From Nilaparvata lugens (lineage: Eukaryota > Arthropoda > Insecta > Hemiptera > Delphacidae): a DNA stretch of 64,000 bases. Position 1 is the first letter of the stretch. The number at the start of each line of letters is the position of its first letter. The notes beneath the pieces were generated by a model. That model was given only the letters and a program-made list of their open reading frames with translations. It was not told where the DNA came from and did not search any database. A program made the position numbers and the translations under genes. This document shows positions 11,930 to 24,577 of this stretch, piece by piece. The stretch covers positions 52,934,630 through 52,998,629 of the forward strand of contig NC_052505.1 of NCBI RefSeq assembly GCF_014356525.2, read 5' to 3'.

Positions 11930-14260
11930 TTTTTCATTGAGCCCTTTCATCACTCAACTGACTTACCGTCGGAGTCTTCAAGTGGTGTAGCAGCTCTAGA
12001 GCGTCCGTTTGTTTTTCAAGCCATAAATACTTTTGACAGTGCTTTCGCAACACTGTGTACAACAGACCTGCTACTTCTTCAAGTGCTTTGCTTTCATTTG
12101 TTTCACGTTTGCTGAGGAGAGAGAATTTTCAGCGGTGGTGCTGATTTATATATGAGGCTCTTGCTTTCCGGATCTGTTTTCTTGGTTTCCTTAATTGGCG
12201 ACTGTTATTCTACGCAAGTCATTGAAATGACTGAGTTTGCAGCTGCTACATTCTTTTTTCTGGTAGGAGTTTTTATTGAGAATTGAATTATACTACAAAA
12301 AGTCGATTACCATGAAACCATCTGCTGTTTTACATTTGATTTGAATAGCTCTTCCATTCTCTCTTTATGTTTTAAGAAAATGAGTGAATGAGTGAGTATT
12401 TGTCATTTTCATCGGAAATACTATCAAGTGGCATATGAAAACTGTATCATCTCTGATTTGTATAATGTATGTTGATGTTGTGGAACTCTGTAATACAAGA
12501 CAACACTGTATTCTGTATATAATAATTGTAGATAGTAAAAACATTGTCGACTCCACTTTTTTACTGTTCATTTGGTGTGCTAGAATGTGCGGCACCGGAG
12601 ACACACCAACACCGATCATGCATAGTTCCGATCACACATCACAAAGGCCTTGAATGGTGCCACACATGTCCGTCATATCATCTGTCATATCACCACCCTT
12701 TCAACCAACAGACATATCGGTCATGAGAAGGATCCGAACGCTACATGATAGGTGTTATAGCTTCAACAGGGATATCTATAAATTGTTAGCCGATCTCTCT
12801 CAGGCTATCTAATCCATAACTTTGAAAACCACAATGATATAACAGTATACGAAGGATTGGGAGAGACAGGACTATTTCCAGCTGGCCTGATTATTCAACG
12901 ATTCCGATAGTATTTCCAGAACCATTCCATTAGATGACAACAGGATCATTTTCTGACCCAAAAATTCTCTCAACCATTTTTGTTCAGTTTCATATTTTTC
13001 TTTTTTAATTTGAATTTATATATGATCTTGAGGGTTTCCGAATTTTGTCACGTTGGGAAATTTTCTGTTTTACGTTGGCATGTACTTCAGTATCATGTTG
13101 TCATACTTCTGTTTCATCAACTTTATTATATTGAACTTAGAACTTTACCGATCTCCATATTACTGCCGGTCACTAACAATCAACTCAACAGCTGTTGAAT
13201 TCTCGATTATCTAAGAAAATGTTGACATCCTATAACTTCAAGAACGTTATCTGTTCCTCTTCTATCTGTAGAATTTGATCATTGATCTTTCAACCAAAGA
13301 CTACTAAATGTCTAGATTCCAGCTTTTCAAGTTTAGTTGATAAAAGCTTCATACGGTAGCTACTATTTTTGTGATTTCTACTTTTCCAATGCACTTCAAC
13401 TTGAAATTTCTTCAATGTTTGTGAATGAATGCTTGTTACCCACTTCTCACTAAATCCCACTGATTGGATTAACTACATAGGTACTATTTCGATAATAATT
13501 CATAGCTGTAACAGTGGCAGGGTGAGAAGCCCACGAATAACAGCTGCAAGCTAAATAGTCTGTCCTTGTCTACAAAAGGCACTTTGGGGAGCACTAAAAA
13601 TAAATAATTCGTTTCTCACAGGCAGCTTATTTGCTCTCAATTGCGACGCTAATAATTGTCTGTAGCTGCGAAATACTCCTCAATGTTGCTCGGCTATACT
13701 TTCAGCTCATGAACAGTAATTTCTTCATGAATAACAACACAATCACCGCTGTTGCTATTATTATTCTCTTTGGACTTTGGACACAACTCATCACAAAACA
13801 AACTTTGCGTCGCTGCCATTAAAGTGACTTTCATAACTCACTTTCATCACCAATTGTAACTTTCGTGTAGTCAAGCTTTGATCAGCAAACATGTTAATGA
13901 TTCCCAAATATTCGATGTAAATATAACTCAAATTATCAATTTATTTATTATCATGTGTATGGCATCAACGATCATTGGATAATGAAAATACTGACGTTAT
14001 CAACTTACCCATACCCACTACTTACATTATCATTAATCTGTTTGACCAACAACTGTTTTCCATGAAGGACTGCATAATGCATTTACGCACAGATATAAGC
14101 CTACCAAGCATTGCACACCTTGTGTGGGACTTTCTATTGAGTTGAGAGGCCAGCCATGTAGGAGGCGTTCGACATTGTCGTCCGTCCCCGGCATAGCCAC
14201 ACTCCAACACTGGATGCTCATACCATACGACTCTACTGACTACGCCTAGTGTTTTGGCTT
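11930..14260. other. Non-coding, no gene supported
   Basis: AT-rich DNA with scattered short frames. None shows a domain, codon bias or splice context. Confidence 0.4.
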
Positions 14261-14268
14261 ATTTTTGA

Positions 14269-14293
14269 CTACTTATTTCTGAAAAATAAGTAG
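14269..14293. repeat. Perfect 10-bp stem with 5-base loop
   Basis: CTACTTATTT pairs exactly with AAATAAGTAG around the loop CTGAA. It is a short stem-loop of unknown role. Confidence 0.7.
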
Positions 14294-14299
14294 ACCAAC

Positions 14300-17157
14300 G
14301 ACAATATGTGAAGGCTACTCAAGAAATACTAGTGAAAATGTATTATAGATAATACCATAGCCAAGCCAAATAGTTGACTTATCTGTGATGAAGACTAAAT
14401 GAAAAACAAAGACTAGCCTATACGAGAGCTGTATTTAATTGTCATTGCTCTGATAGCAATTCATAGAAAGGCTGAAACGGGCTTCATTGCCAATTCCTGA
14501 CATTCATGGATACATCCTTTTCAGAATCATTCACACCTTTATTGTTAAAATTAACTTTGAAACGCCATCAAACTCCAATAACAATAATTTTCCAGATGAC
14601 AGCCAAACAATGATTGGTTTGAGAGCAATAATAACACCGTCTCCTCTCATGAATTGGCAGAGAATGTTGGCATATTCATATAGGGCTGGTTATTATTTCA
14701 ACACCTTGCTCAATTTGCAATTCTAAATTGTGAAGTTTGCACACATGAGATGAATATGAATATGCTAGCGTCAGAGTGTATTTGACAGATGAGGTCAAAT
14801 GGATGGAACTCGACACAATGTGCTTCATTTGATTTGAGTTCTAACTTTCTCTCACTATTTTATTAGTCTCTGATAAACCTATTTCAGGAAAAAAATTATA
14901 GCATCAATTTTCAGAGTAAGTCATTGTTATTTGTGACTGTGAAGGAGTAAATAAAGTAAGTTATGATGTGAATCAAATATACTAGATTATTTTTCAAGTA
15001 AAAGTTTTGAACTAATATAAGTATGTTGATTATAATCACCATAATAAATGAGCGGAACATTAATAATGGCTAACTTTTCAGCAATGACACTTTTAGTGAA
15101 AAATTGAGTAAATTTTGTAATAGAGAAGGAGTCGGTTGATAGCTTTACCAGAAAAACATACTAAGATTCATTAGTCTAGTGAAAAATAACAATAATATTA
15201 TACTCTTCAATGTTTGATTCCATTACGAACTGCTTGTTAAATAATCACTTTGAACACTTTGAATAACATGTGTTGATGAAGGAACTAGTGTCCGAAAGCG
15301 CTACACTAATGTAAGTAGAAGCTGATAGCTTTTATCTATATAAATACCTGACTGCTATGTCGTAATTAATTGTTCAAAGTAATAATATTATGTTAATTTT
15401 TGGTCAACTCGCAAACACCAGCGTCAACAACATAGAAAGGTTTAACGTAATAATTCTTCCATGTTTTGTGAAAGAGGGATATTCCTGTGAAAAATTTAGA
15501 TATTCATCGAATAGTACTGAGCGTATGTACACTTTGACAATAATTATTGCATCTCTTTTCCCTGAATAGAGTAATTTCCTTGGTAATTATTGTCTCTCTA
15601 ACCTAAGTAAAAAATTATTGAACAAATCGTCACATAATTATATCCATCGCGCAATCGCAAGTGAGATAATGGCATCGATGCATCAGACATCCAACCAAGT
15701 CTAATAGTTTGAAGTGAATTTCACCCCTTTCCTATGACATTATTGTTCACAGCAGGGTGTTGAAATCAACACAGTTAGCCTATGTTCAATCATCTGTTAA
15801 TCAATACACAATATTGTTCTGTGTTCTGATAAATTTCCTCTCCGTGAATGGATTACTCAGTAGTTCTTGCCACAAAGCACAAGGAAGACTACAGGAGTCA
15901 TTCCAGGAATCAGTCTACTATGCCGGGGGAAACTTGTGTGATGCTCCACCCTGCAATCTAAAGTTGGAGCCCACTGGGGTTGAAGTGCAAACCTCTCGTC
16001 TGATAATCCGAACACGGACCTCGATAATCCGGACACGCTGTTTTGTGCTCGATCAGCAAGACCGGAGAGGCTCGATATGAATTAATGGCGGCCTCAACGA
16101 GATAACTTGCATCTTGCCTAGATTAGGGGTGCTCTCTTGGTACTCGCTCTATCTCATCATCAATATTGTCCCTCTTTGTCACTTGCAAACATCCCTCATT
16201 AACTCCATCACTATCGTTATCGTGATCACTGTTCCTTGAAATTTCATCTACCAACAAGTTTGGTTTGAATGGTCTGCAACTGTCTGCAGATAATAACTTA
16301 TTCAAATTTCTAATTAAATAGAGATCCTGGAGATTTATAATAATTCCTATGAAATTTCGGACCTTTTTCGGACATTTTATTATTTATCAAAATTTGGGAA
16401 CAGAATAATTTGGGCTATGCCTGTTGTTCTATCCTGATCATATTCATATGATTTGTAATTATATCAACGAATAAATAACTAAATAAATAACTAAATTATG
16501 ATTGTAGTTCATAGAAAAGCTTCAATTTCATTCCGTTGACTGTGAATGATAACTAATTATTATTTCTCTATTAAACTGATAACATCCAATGAAAATAGCT
16601 ACAAGCTACCACATCTTCATGTAAAGAAGTTACACAAACCTCTGATTGAGGTACTATGTCTGCTAAAGATGGGTCCATTGCCCTGAAACGCACCCTTAAT
16701 TGAAAAGTTAGACGAAAAAGTACTGTAGCTGAAGTGAACATTTTGTTTGTTAGTTGATTTTGATAATAACTGGTTGGAATTTCCAGCACACCAAAAATCC
16801 CAAATTTTAGATTATTTTAATGTTGAGTATTAATATTGCGAAACATTAGTACTAAAGAGTCTGTACATGATTGTCATGTACATATTCATATAATGTACAA
16901 CGTTTTCATACTACATCACACGGTTGACATTGTATTTATATTTGAGTCTAATACTTTATCTATAATATCTACTTAAACATTCATTAAATTACGTACAGTA
17001 CTTGTGACACTTAGTTACATTTACACAGTACATCTACATATTTCTTACTTCATACACTACATTGTTGAATATTAATTTTTTTCAGCAGGCGTCTATGATT
17101 ATATTCAAATCCACCTTATCACCTATTTTCCTACTTCTTCCAGTTTTACCTCATTTT
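14300..17157. other. Non-coding, no gene supported
   Basis: AT-rich. A plus-strand frame at 15757-16080 has mixed composition but no recognisable domain. Nothing else stands out. Confidence 0.4.
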
Positions 17158-17257
17158 NNNNNNNNNNNNNNNNNNNNNNNNNNNNNNNNNNNNNNNNNNN
17201 NNNNNNNNNNNNNNNNNNNNNNNNNNNNNNNNNNNNNNNNNNNNNNNNNNNNNNNNN
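17158..17257. other. Assembly gap, 100 N
   Basis: A run of exactly 100 N, the conventional placeholder for a scaffold gap of unknown size. Frames spanning it are meaningless. Confidence 0.98.
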
Positions 17258-17734
17258 TTACTCTAGGGAGAGAGATAGAGTGGTTGACACCGGACACAAG
17301 AGAGAGGTCAAATAAGCTCTGTCGTGGCCTACGTCTCAATCAATCTCACCCCTGTTTCTTCCTTACCATCAGAAAATCTTTCCTTTTCCTCCCCTATCAA
17401 CGATCTACCTCTTTCTCCTTCTTCTGGGATATACCATCCTTCATCATCACTACATGAGTATTTATGGCTCTCCTACTTCATCTACATTATCAAAGTTTGC
17501 CTAATTTTCTCTTGTTTTCGGTGACTGGCTTTTCATTTTTTCTCACTCTATTCAATCATAATAAAATAAACAATCCCATAATACTCGGTTCTCTGTCTCT
17601 CTCTTCATTCGATATCCATCTTCATAATTTGTGTCTCTATCATCTCTTTAGACTTGTTAAAGATTTTTCCATTTTTCAGTCTCATTATATTAAGCGAGCA
17701 GTTTCTGTATTTTTATATTCATATTTATATCTGG

Positions 17735-18085
17735 TTATTCATGTTCAACGGATCTCGAAAACGGCTCTAACGATTTTCACGAAATTTGGAACATAGTAGG
17801 TTTATGATATAAAAATTCGATTGAACTAGGTCTCATCCTTAGGAAAACTCGCTGAACGACTTTAAAAGGATAATTCATCCTTGGCTGGAACAGCTGTGGA
17901 TAGTAAAAAAGTGAGTGAGCGAGTGAATATGTAAAAAATCAACATATCGCATCCCCGAGATTCATAAGATGACATATAGCCAGCTGTGAAATATAAAAAC
18001 GATCATTTTAGAGAATTGTGTTCTGTTTATCAATAAATAAAAATAACGAGCGAAGCTCGGTGTCCCGATATTTATTTTCATATGC
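17735..18085. repeat. Dispersed repeat ending in a GAGCGAAGCTCGG hairpin
   Basis: Starts near TCTCGAAAACGGCTCTAACG and ends near 18049-18062 with CGAGCGAAGCTCGG, a compact stem (CGAGC/GCTCG) with a 3-base loop. Repeats with this 3' hairpin are common in arthropod genomes in my recollection. The class is not determined here and no coding sequence is present. Confidence 0.5.
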
Positions 18086-18659
18086 CATTTTTATAAAAAA
18101 ATGCGTAATACATATTTATACAATAAAAAAAATTGCATAAAAAGCTTTTGAAGCAAAGCAAAAAAATTTTAAATCGAAACTATGGCATTATTTCATAAGC
18201 ATAAATATCACATGTAAATATTTTTTTTCGCTTGACCTTATAGTTCTCAGAAGCTTGAAGACTTCAAGTTAATTTCTTAATTTTTTCCTGTGTTTTACTT
18301 TAACTCTCTCTATTTTTCTGAGTTATGTCTACTCCATCATTATTTTCTCCGTACTTCTTATCATCCTCCGGCTCCTTTGACACTCAACTTTTCTTTGTCC
18401 TCTCTTTCTATACACATGTTCTTTTACTTCTCTTTCTGTTTTGGTCAACTTCCTACCAGCCCCCTCTCTTCATTTATAAAATCCTGTCAATATTCCTATG
18501 GTTCTCAATAATCATCGTGATCCTGTACCTCACTATTTGCATCTCTATCTGTGCCACTTTTTCTCTGTTGCGAGGACACCGGTCGATGTGAGCTGCCTAA
18601 TGGTTTAGCATTTATTTGAGGCTTAGTTGTAGCAGGGCCAGCCAGCTGGCCTCAAATCT

Positions 18660-20350
18660 ATAATGGTCAAAATAGAAGGAGTGGAAGAAAGGGAGCGAAG
18701 AAGTAGAGGAAGTGGGGAACCGATTGAGAAAAGTGTGGGAAAAGGAAAGGAGGTGGAGCGAGGATGGAGAAGAAGAGATAGAAAGAGGAGCGAGGAGAAT
18801 AAAATGGAAAATAGTACGGACAACGTTGAGAAAGAGGGAACCCTATTTCAAAGGAGCTAATGGAAAATGGAAGAATGAAAGGGTAAACTTTTAAGGGAAA
18901 CGAGTACAGTGTAAGAGTGGGGGTGATAGAAGAGGAAGAGATCAAGGATTAGGATGTGGACAGGTAACAAGAGTAAGAATAAATGATGAGGAAGGATCAA
19001 ATGAAATGAAATCAAATTTTATTCATCAAAAACAATTACAATGCAAATTAGAATACTATAACGTTTGATACAATTAAAACAAGGAAATTTTGTGCATTGA
19101 ATAATTTCTTCAATGAAAGAGAGGATGAAAGCGAGAAGGAGGTGATAAAGGAGGAGGAGCAGATGGAGAGTAAGGAAATGGAGTAGGAAGTCTCAGGAGG
19201 TGTGATGAGAAGAGTATGAGGAGGAATGGGGGGAGGAGAATTGTGGGAAAATGGAGAAGTACACGAGAGATTAGGAAGAGAAGAGAAGCGGAAAAGATTG
19301 AAAAATGAAGATAGGAAGAAAGCAGAATTCGAAGTGAAGGACGAGATGATCGCGAAATATAGAGGAGGTGAACACAAGAGGAGAGGTACAAACGAAAGAG
19401 GAAAACGAAAGTTGAAGAAGAGGAAGTTGTAGCAGCGGAGAGCAAGGGGTATGGAGAAGATTGAAAAAAGAAGGAGGCAGACGATGAAGTAGAGAAGAAG
19501 GTAAAAGCGAAAGATGAAGAGATAAAGCACAAGAGGAGAGATACAAACATAAGAGGAAAAAAAGTTGAAAAGTGGAAGTTGAAAGAATGGAGATGAAGAG
19601 AATATGAGTGAAATAAGTGAATATATCCATTGATTTCTAGAGAAGAGAAAGGAGAACGAGAGGAGAGAAAGGGAAGCAAGAGAGAATCGCTGTGAAATGG
19701 TCACACAAATGTCCAGAGTAGGGAGATTTGGAGTTCTAACAAATGTCCTCATATTCTACTGAGCGCCCCTACAAATGAGACCCCGTCACTAATAGTAACT
19801 CCTCCACTATTGTTCTATGTTGCTCTTTTTCATTCCTGTTCTCTCTCTGTGCCGTCCTCATTCTTGCAGTTGAGTGATGAGAAGGAAGGTGAGGATTAAA
19901 GATATGTTGGTGAGGAAGACAAAGAATGAAAAGGTGAAATAAAAGAGAAACATGTGAACTAAAAGTAGAGATAAATCACGAAAGACATAATGTAATGTAA
20001 GACGAAAATTCAGTACAAAAAATTAGGCATTTGGAACTCAGAGAAATCCGTGGATGTAGGAGGGAGATGGTTTGAAATAGCATTTGGAAAAGGGATAGGA
20101 ATAGAGATTTGAGAAAAATGAGAGTGAAAAGCGAACTAAGAAAAATTGGAAAAATTCAAGAATAGAACAGCAAATTGGTGAGATAGAGAAGGGTAAGAAG
20201 AATGAATTGGAGAAAGAGAAGAGGAGAAAAATTTATTGATAGAAGAAAAAAGTGTGAGAAATAAATTCAATGAGATGAATAAGACAGTAGAGACATAGAG
20301 GAAAGCAAGGAGGAATGCTATGAGTGTGGAAAAGGAGAGGATAAGATAGG
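18660..20350. repeat. Kilobase-scale polypurine tract
   Basis: About 1.7 kb in which A and G dominate the plus strand, with a break near 18965-19100. The opposite strand carries long phenylalanine/leucine/serine-rich open frames (for example 19048-19752) that are compositional shadows. The break includes TCAAATTTTATTCATC near 19012-19030, which read on the minus strand resembles a LINE 3' tail with AATAAA. Confidence 0.75.
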
Positions 20351-20434
20351 TGAAATAGGAATGAAAGAAACTTTTAAAATAGTTCATTGAAACATACTCG
20401 TGACATATTCTATAGTCAATGACAATGAGTCAAC

Positions 20435-20685
20435 TAGTTATATAATCTATAATATAATAAAGGAAATAATAGGCTCATGCTAAATTCGTACGGAATGCTA
20501 ATACAGAAGAATGAAGCATCCTGTCTGAACTACTGGACTGATTATCATGAAATTCTGCATAAAGATTCCTAATTTACCGAGGATGGTGAATAGCCTATGC
20601 CAGGTCTATTTTAAAATTTTCAAGGTCTCAGTAGGTCAAGTTTTCAGTTTGTGAAGTTTTTAATTAGACCCTTGCGGCTTAATAC
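20435..20685. repeat. Dispersed repeat fragment (Helitron-like style)
   Basis: Begins TCTATAATATAATAAAGG and contains the phrase GAACTACTGGACTGATTATC, of a kind found in many non-coding insect repeats. There is no coding capacity. The Helitron suggestion rests on the TC-start and style only. Confidence 0.3.
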
Positions 20686-20689
20686 CTGC

Positions 20690-21475
20690 TAGTATTAGAT
20701 AAAGTCGTAATATTAGTAGTAAAGTTTGCCAACAACTGATTCCGCGTGCACAGCGAATGCTGAAGCAAATAGGAGATGTTGGTTAGCATATCTTTTTCTT
20801 CATGCAGGACTGACATCCCTCAGACAGACATCCCTCAGACAGACATCTCACTGAAACGATCTTTCAGAAGCAACAAACCCCGTCTTGTGACACATTAATG
20901 TCGTGCGACACACATACAAGTGACCCATGCTCAGACGGTCAACAGTTACATGACACAGCCTCACCTAGCCCTCTTCAACAATAGGGGCTCAAATGTTCCA
21001 CCTCCAACTGAAGTTTGAAACCCCCCTTGAGAACTGGTTTGCGTGTGTCCTATACTATATGCAACGTGACATCGGTGACCACTCTGGTGTGTCAGGAACC
21101 CTTCCTTCTTGTGAGGAGGTGAAATAGTAATGGAGGTTTTGGAGGTGTCCTCCATCTAACGTGACGTATTACGTGCATCAGTTCTGTATTGTCTTAGTAG
21201 ATTTGTAGTCTCGTGAATCTATACTTTTTTGTAAGTGAGGAATCGGAGGGATAGAATCGTTATAGCTTCATCCTCAAGTCAATCAATTATTCAATCAATA
21301 TTTTACTTGCATAGCCCAATGCTTTCCGAAGAGTTCTAAGCAGATTATTGCTTCACCATGAAAGGAGATGCAAACAGAACGAGTCGCGGTTAAGATAGAT
21401 GCTGCTGTTAAATGAACAGCTGTAAAATGATAAAAGTTGGAATCATTGATATAGATATAGGAGGTATAGGAGCCG
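20690..21475. other. Non-coding; short tandem CCTCAGACAGACAT units
   Basis: A short tandem repeat of the phrase CATCCCTCAGACAGA occurs near 20813-20846. No gene supported. Confidence 0.4.
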
Positions 21476-21478
21476 TAA

Positions 21479-21574
21479 AGATAAACAAGATCGCTAGCTA
21501 GATGAATTCTTCATTTCGATCTGACCATTCTTTTGTAAACTTGACCAGCAATTCTTGTTTATCTCATCTAGCTA
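21479..21574. repeat. Interleaved inverted repeats (pseudoknot topology)
   Basis: AGATAAACAAGA (21479-21490) is the exact reverse complement of 21553-21564, and TAGCTAGATGA (21495-21505) is the exact reverse complement of 21564-21574. The arms run A-B-A'-B', so the two stems are not nested. They could form a pseudoknot or mutually exclusive hairpins. Confidence 0.6.
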
Positions 21575-21727
21575 ATCAGCCACCTAAGATGTCGCTTTTT
21601 GAATAATACATTCATTTACTTACTGCATAACTTCAGTAGTAAATCATTTTTATTTAAATGATTTAATACCTCATAACATCAAATTCTGCTCTTGTGTATT
21701 CGAAGTAGTTTTGATCTAGTGAGATCC

Positions 21728-21808
21728 ATTTCAAACTGTCAGCATTGGTTGAATCGATAGCATTGATGTTACATTTGTTGATGTTGGAGAGATAATGCGG
21801 TCAGTTTG
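21728..21808. repeat. CAGCATT/AATGCTG hairpin family, second copy
   Basis: TTCAAACTGTCAGCATT at the left and AATGCGGTCAGTTTGAA at the right are near-perfect reverse complements (15 of 17). They match the arms of the copy at 25747-25823. Confidence 0.5.
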
Positions 21809-21993
21809 AAAATAATTAATAAATAATACTAATCAAATTGATCATTGACTTGAGGAACATCGACGAATGCTCCCTCCACTCTAATCTTGAAGGATATCTT
21901 GAATTTAGCAATATCGGCAATCGCTCAACTCGAATTCCAAGTATATCTGGAATGTCTTGAAGTGCAGTAAAGGAGAAAAGCGGATTGCTCGTC

Positions 21994-22341
21994 TCAAGTC
22001 GATCGATCGCAAAGTGATCGAATCTTCGGCTTCCGTCTGTTTGTTGCTTGGTTGAGGAGCAAAGCTGTATTAGGCTGGAGGGGAGCGCCAGCTCCAAATT
22101 GAATAAAACATGTATGCAGCCTTGCTGGCTGCAAGCTGTAGTAGCACAGATACATAATACAGGGAATACATTGTCGCCGAATACGTTGCATGACAAATTG
22201 CCGGCATACGACTTCCGACAGCTGGTCTAGGAAAATCGCTGCAGGAAAATTTTTTGTCCCCGGGAAAATGCGACCATAGTTTTCCTTGGAGATTTTCTGC
22301 AAGGATGAGTCGGCATTCACTATAAGGCCTTGACCTTCGAT
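21994..22341 (-). CDS. Possible host exon, unknown product
   Basis: On the minus strand a strong acceptor (TTTTCTTTTTCAG) is followed immediately by balanced-composition sequence open in the frame starting IEGQGLIVNADSSLQ. A second frame is also open for a long way, which weakens the case. No donor site or domain was recognised. The sequence may be part of a host gene or an old coding remnant. Confidence 0.2.
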   Translation of the reverse strand: MEGQGLIVNADSSLQKISKENYGRIFPGTKNFPAAIFLDQLSEVVCRQFVMQRIRRQCIPCIMYLCYYSLQPARLHTCFIQFGAGAPLQPNTALLLNQATNRRKPKIRSLCDRST

Positions 22342-22399
22342 CTGAAAAAGAAAATATCTTCTCAAAGCGATTGTTGGGTGATCACTTCATAAATTATGT

Positions 22400-24570
22400 A
22401 TTACTGAAAGCTATTGAATTTTTTTCTAAACATCGAATTATTTGTGGTATGAGTCAGCCTCAACTCAGTCTGAAAATTCCAATATGTGAAAATTCATGAC
22501 AATAAATCCTTTCTGATATACTTCACACATGAAAAATAATGTAACACATAGGATTTAGCTGAACCAATGTATTGGAATGTAACTTTTTATTCATATTTTG
22601 TAAGTATTTAATTCGAATTTTTCACTCACAGAATCTCCCATGACAACTAAGTTTACAATATAAATATAAATTATTATCTATTTTTTGTGTTGCAATACCA
22701 CATTGACTGACACATATCCATCTAATCTAGATAAATAATCCATAGTTAAGCGAATTACATTCACGATAATTGGCAGCACGATTCTCCTCTGAGACGTATT
22801 TCAGTTTCAAAATTAATAGCGTCGTGTCGTTTGCTGTAGATCTAGTAGCTTTGGCAAATGGCAAAGCAACCAAACGCGTGGTTTAAATAATTGGGGAGCT
22901 TTGACACAGCACACTGTTATCGAGGACAAGGAGAGAAACGAAGAGAGAGGAGATGAGAGAGAGAGAGAGTGTGTGTATGTGAGAGAGTGAAAATGGCAGA
23001 CATATGTGGAAATCTATAGCCACAATTAATATGATACATTGGCTCAGTTAACAGTGCGACAAGTATCGCTTAGAAACCATCCCCGCATATCATAGTCAAG
23101 CACAAGCATGCTAATGTGTGTGAGTGAATGTTTGAGTATGCGGTAAACTTGTGGCAGAGTTGCTGAGAAGGTCAACCAAATTGGGAGCTGAACTTTAGCA
23201 CACAACAATCATTCATGGAGAGTTGACCTTGTATTGGAAAATACTCTAATTTCGAATTGGTAATACAATTTATTGATAAATTATTGATGTTTTAAGTTTT
23301 TAATAGACTCATTCCAAGTTACAACAGAGTTCTCTTGCTGTATAGTAGAGGAGATATTTATTCATTCACTCAATTATTCAAAATAAAAGCACAACAGGAT
23401 TCTGGAAATTATATTGAGCTCCCAATCGAGTACAGATTATTTTCAAATTCATGGAACTCCTTCAAATATTCATGTTACTCCAAATTCACAATCGAAAATA
23501 TCATAATCAATAACAGAACTGAACTAATGTTGAAAGTTTGATGTCCAGCATGGATCAATAACTCTTTAAAAACATAATATTATGGTTGTATTCTATTGAG
23601 TGTGTTTTGGAGGACAATAGTGCGAAAAAATTCAATAACCTATTCAGATATGTTGAAAGTGTTCTTATAATGAAGTGGCAAAGATGATTCTTATCAGTTA
23701 TATACGATAATTATGTTGTGGTACAGTACTCACATGTAGTAAGATGTTCATATGCAGTACTATATGTAATTGGGTATTTGAGTCATGTGTCTTTGATTCG
23801 CCGAATAAAATCATTGAATAGAACGACTCTGTCACAATCATTAATTATTGAAAAAAATCTCAATTCCACAAAGAGAAATGAATGAGAATAAGATGGTAGT
23901 AACATTTTGGAGAAAAAATACTTCCTTCATTTTTCGATAAACCCTCGATTTCCCAATGAATAATAGCTCCGATTTATTCTATCCGATTATAATTTTCACT
24001 TTGAACTACATTCAAATAAATTCAGTTGGTCTACAATTCGAGAATTGAAACAGAACAAGAAAATTGGTTGACATATGTACGTTTTTCACGTATTTTCACG
24101 ATGAGAAAAGTCATTTATAACGTGGAAAACAGTAGCAGTTGAAGTTTATTTTCAATTATGACTTTATGAGCGACCACGACCGCCATCCCACTCGTTTATG
24201 TGTTTTATGACTCTTTTTGACGCTCCACTGAACTATGATTTAGTGCGCCAGCACATGACTTTATGACTCGCCTCTTAGCTTTGTTGTCGTGCGTCGCTGT
24301 GTAACTTGTGTTACACTCTTCAAAAAGATGTTGTCAAGTGAAAAACGGTGGAATAAAGGAGAAATGTGGATGCGTGATGAAGAACAGAAAAATGAATATA
24401 GAGAACGTTGACAATCACCTAATGAAACCTATTATTACCTACCATCACTCATTTCCTCCTTACGCTTACCGATTACCTAATATTACCATAGAAATCTCAT
24501 CTTTTTCATTGGCTACGCCTCATCCCAATCATATGGGGTCGGCATTTCCCTCCTTTAGTAGTCTCCTCCA
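22400..24570. other. Non-coding, no gene supported
   Basis: AT-rich DNA with a short GA run near 22955-22970 and a small GTGTAAC/GTTACAC hairpin near 24299-24316. Confidence 0.4.
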
Positions 24571-24577
24571 CAAAATC

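Noticed and set aside
17062..17457. Frames crossing the gap
   Set aside because: They include 100 N.
19048..19752. 234-residue hydrophobic minus-strand frame
   Set aside because: Complement of a purine tract; three overlapping frames are open, showing composition rather than selection.
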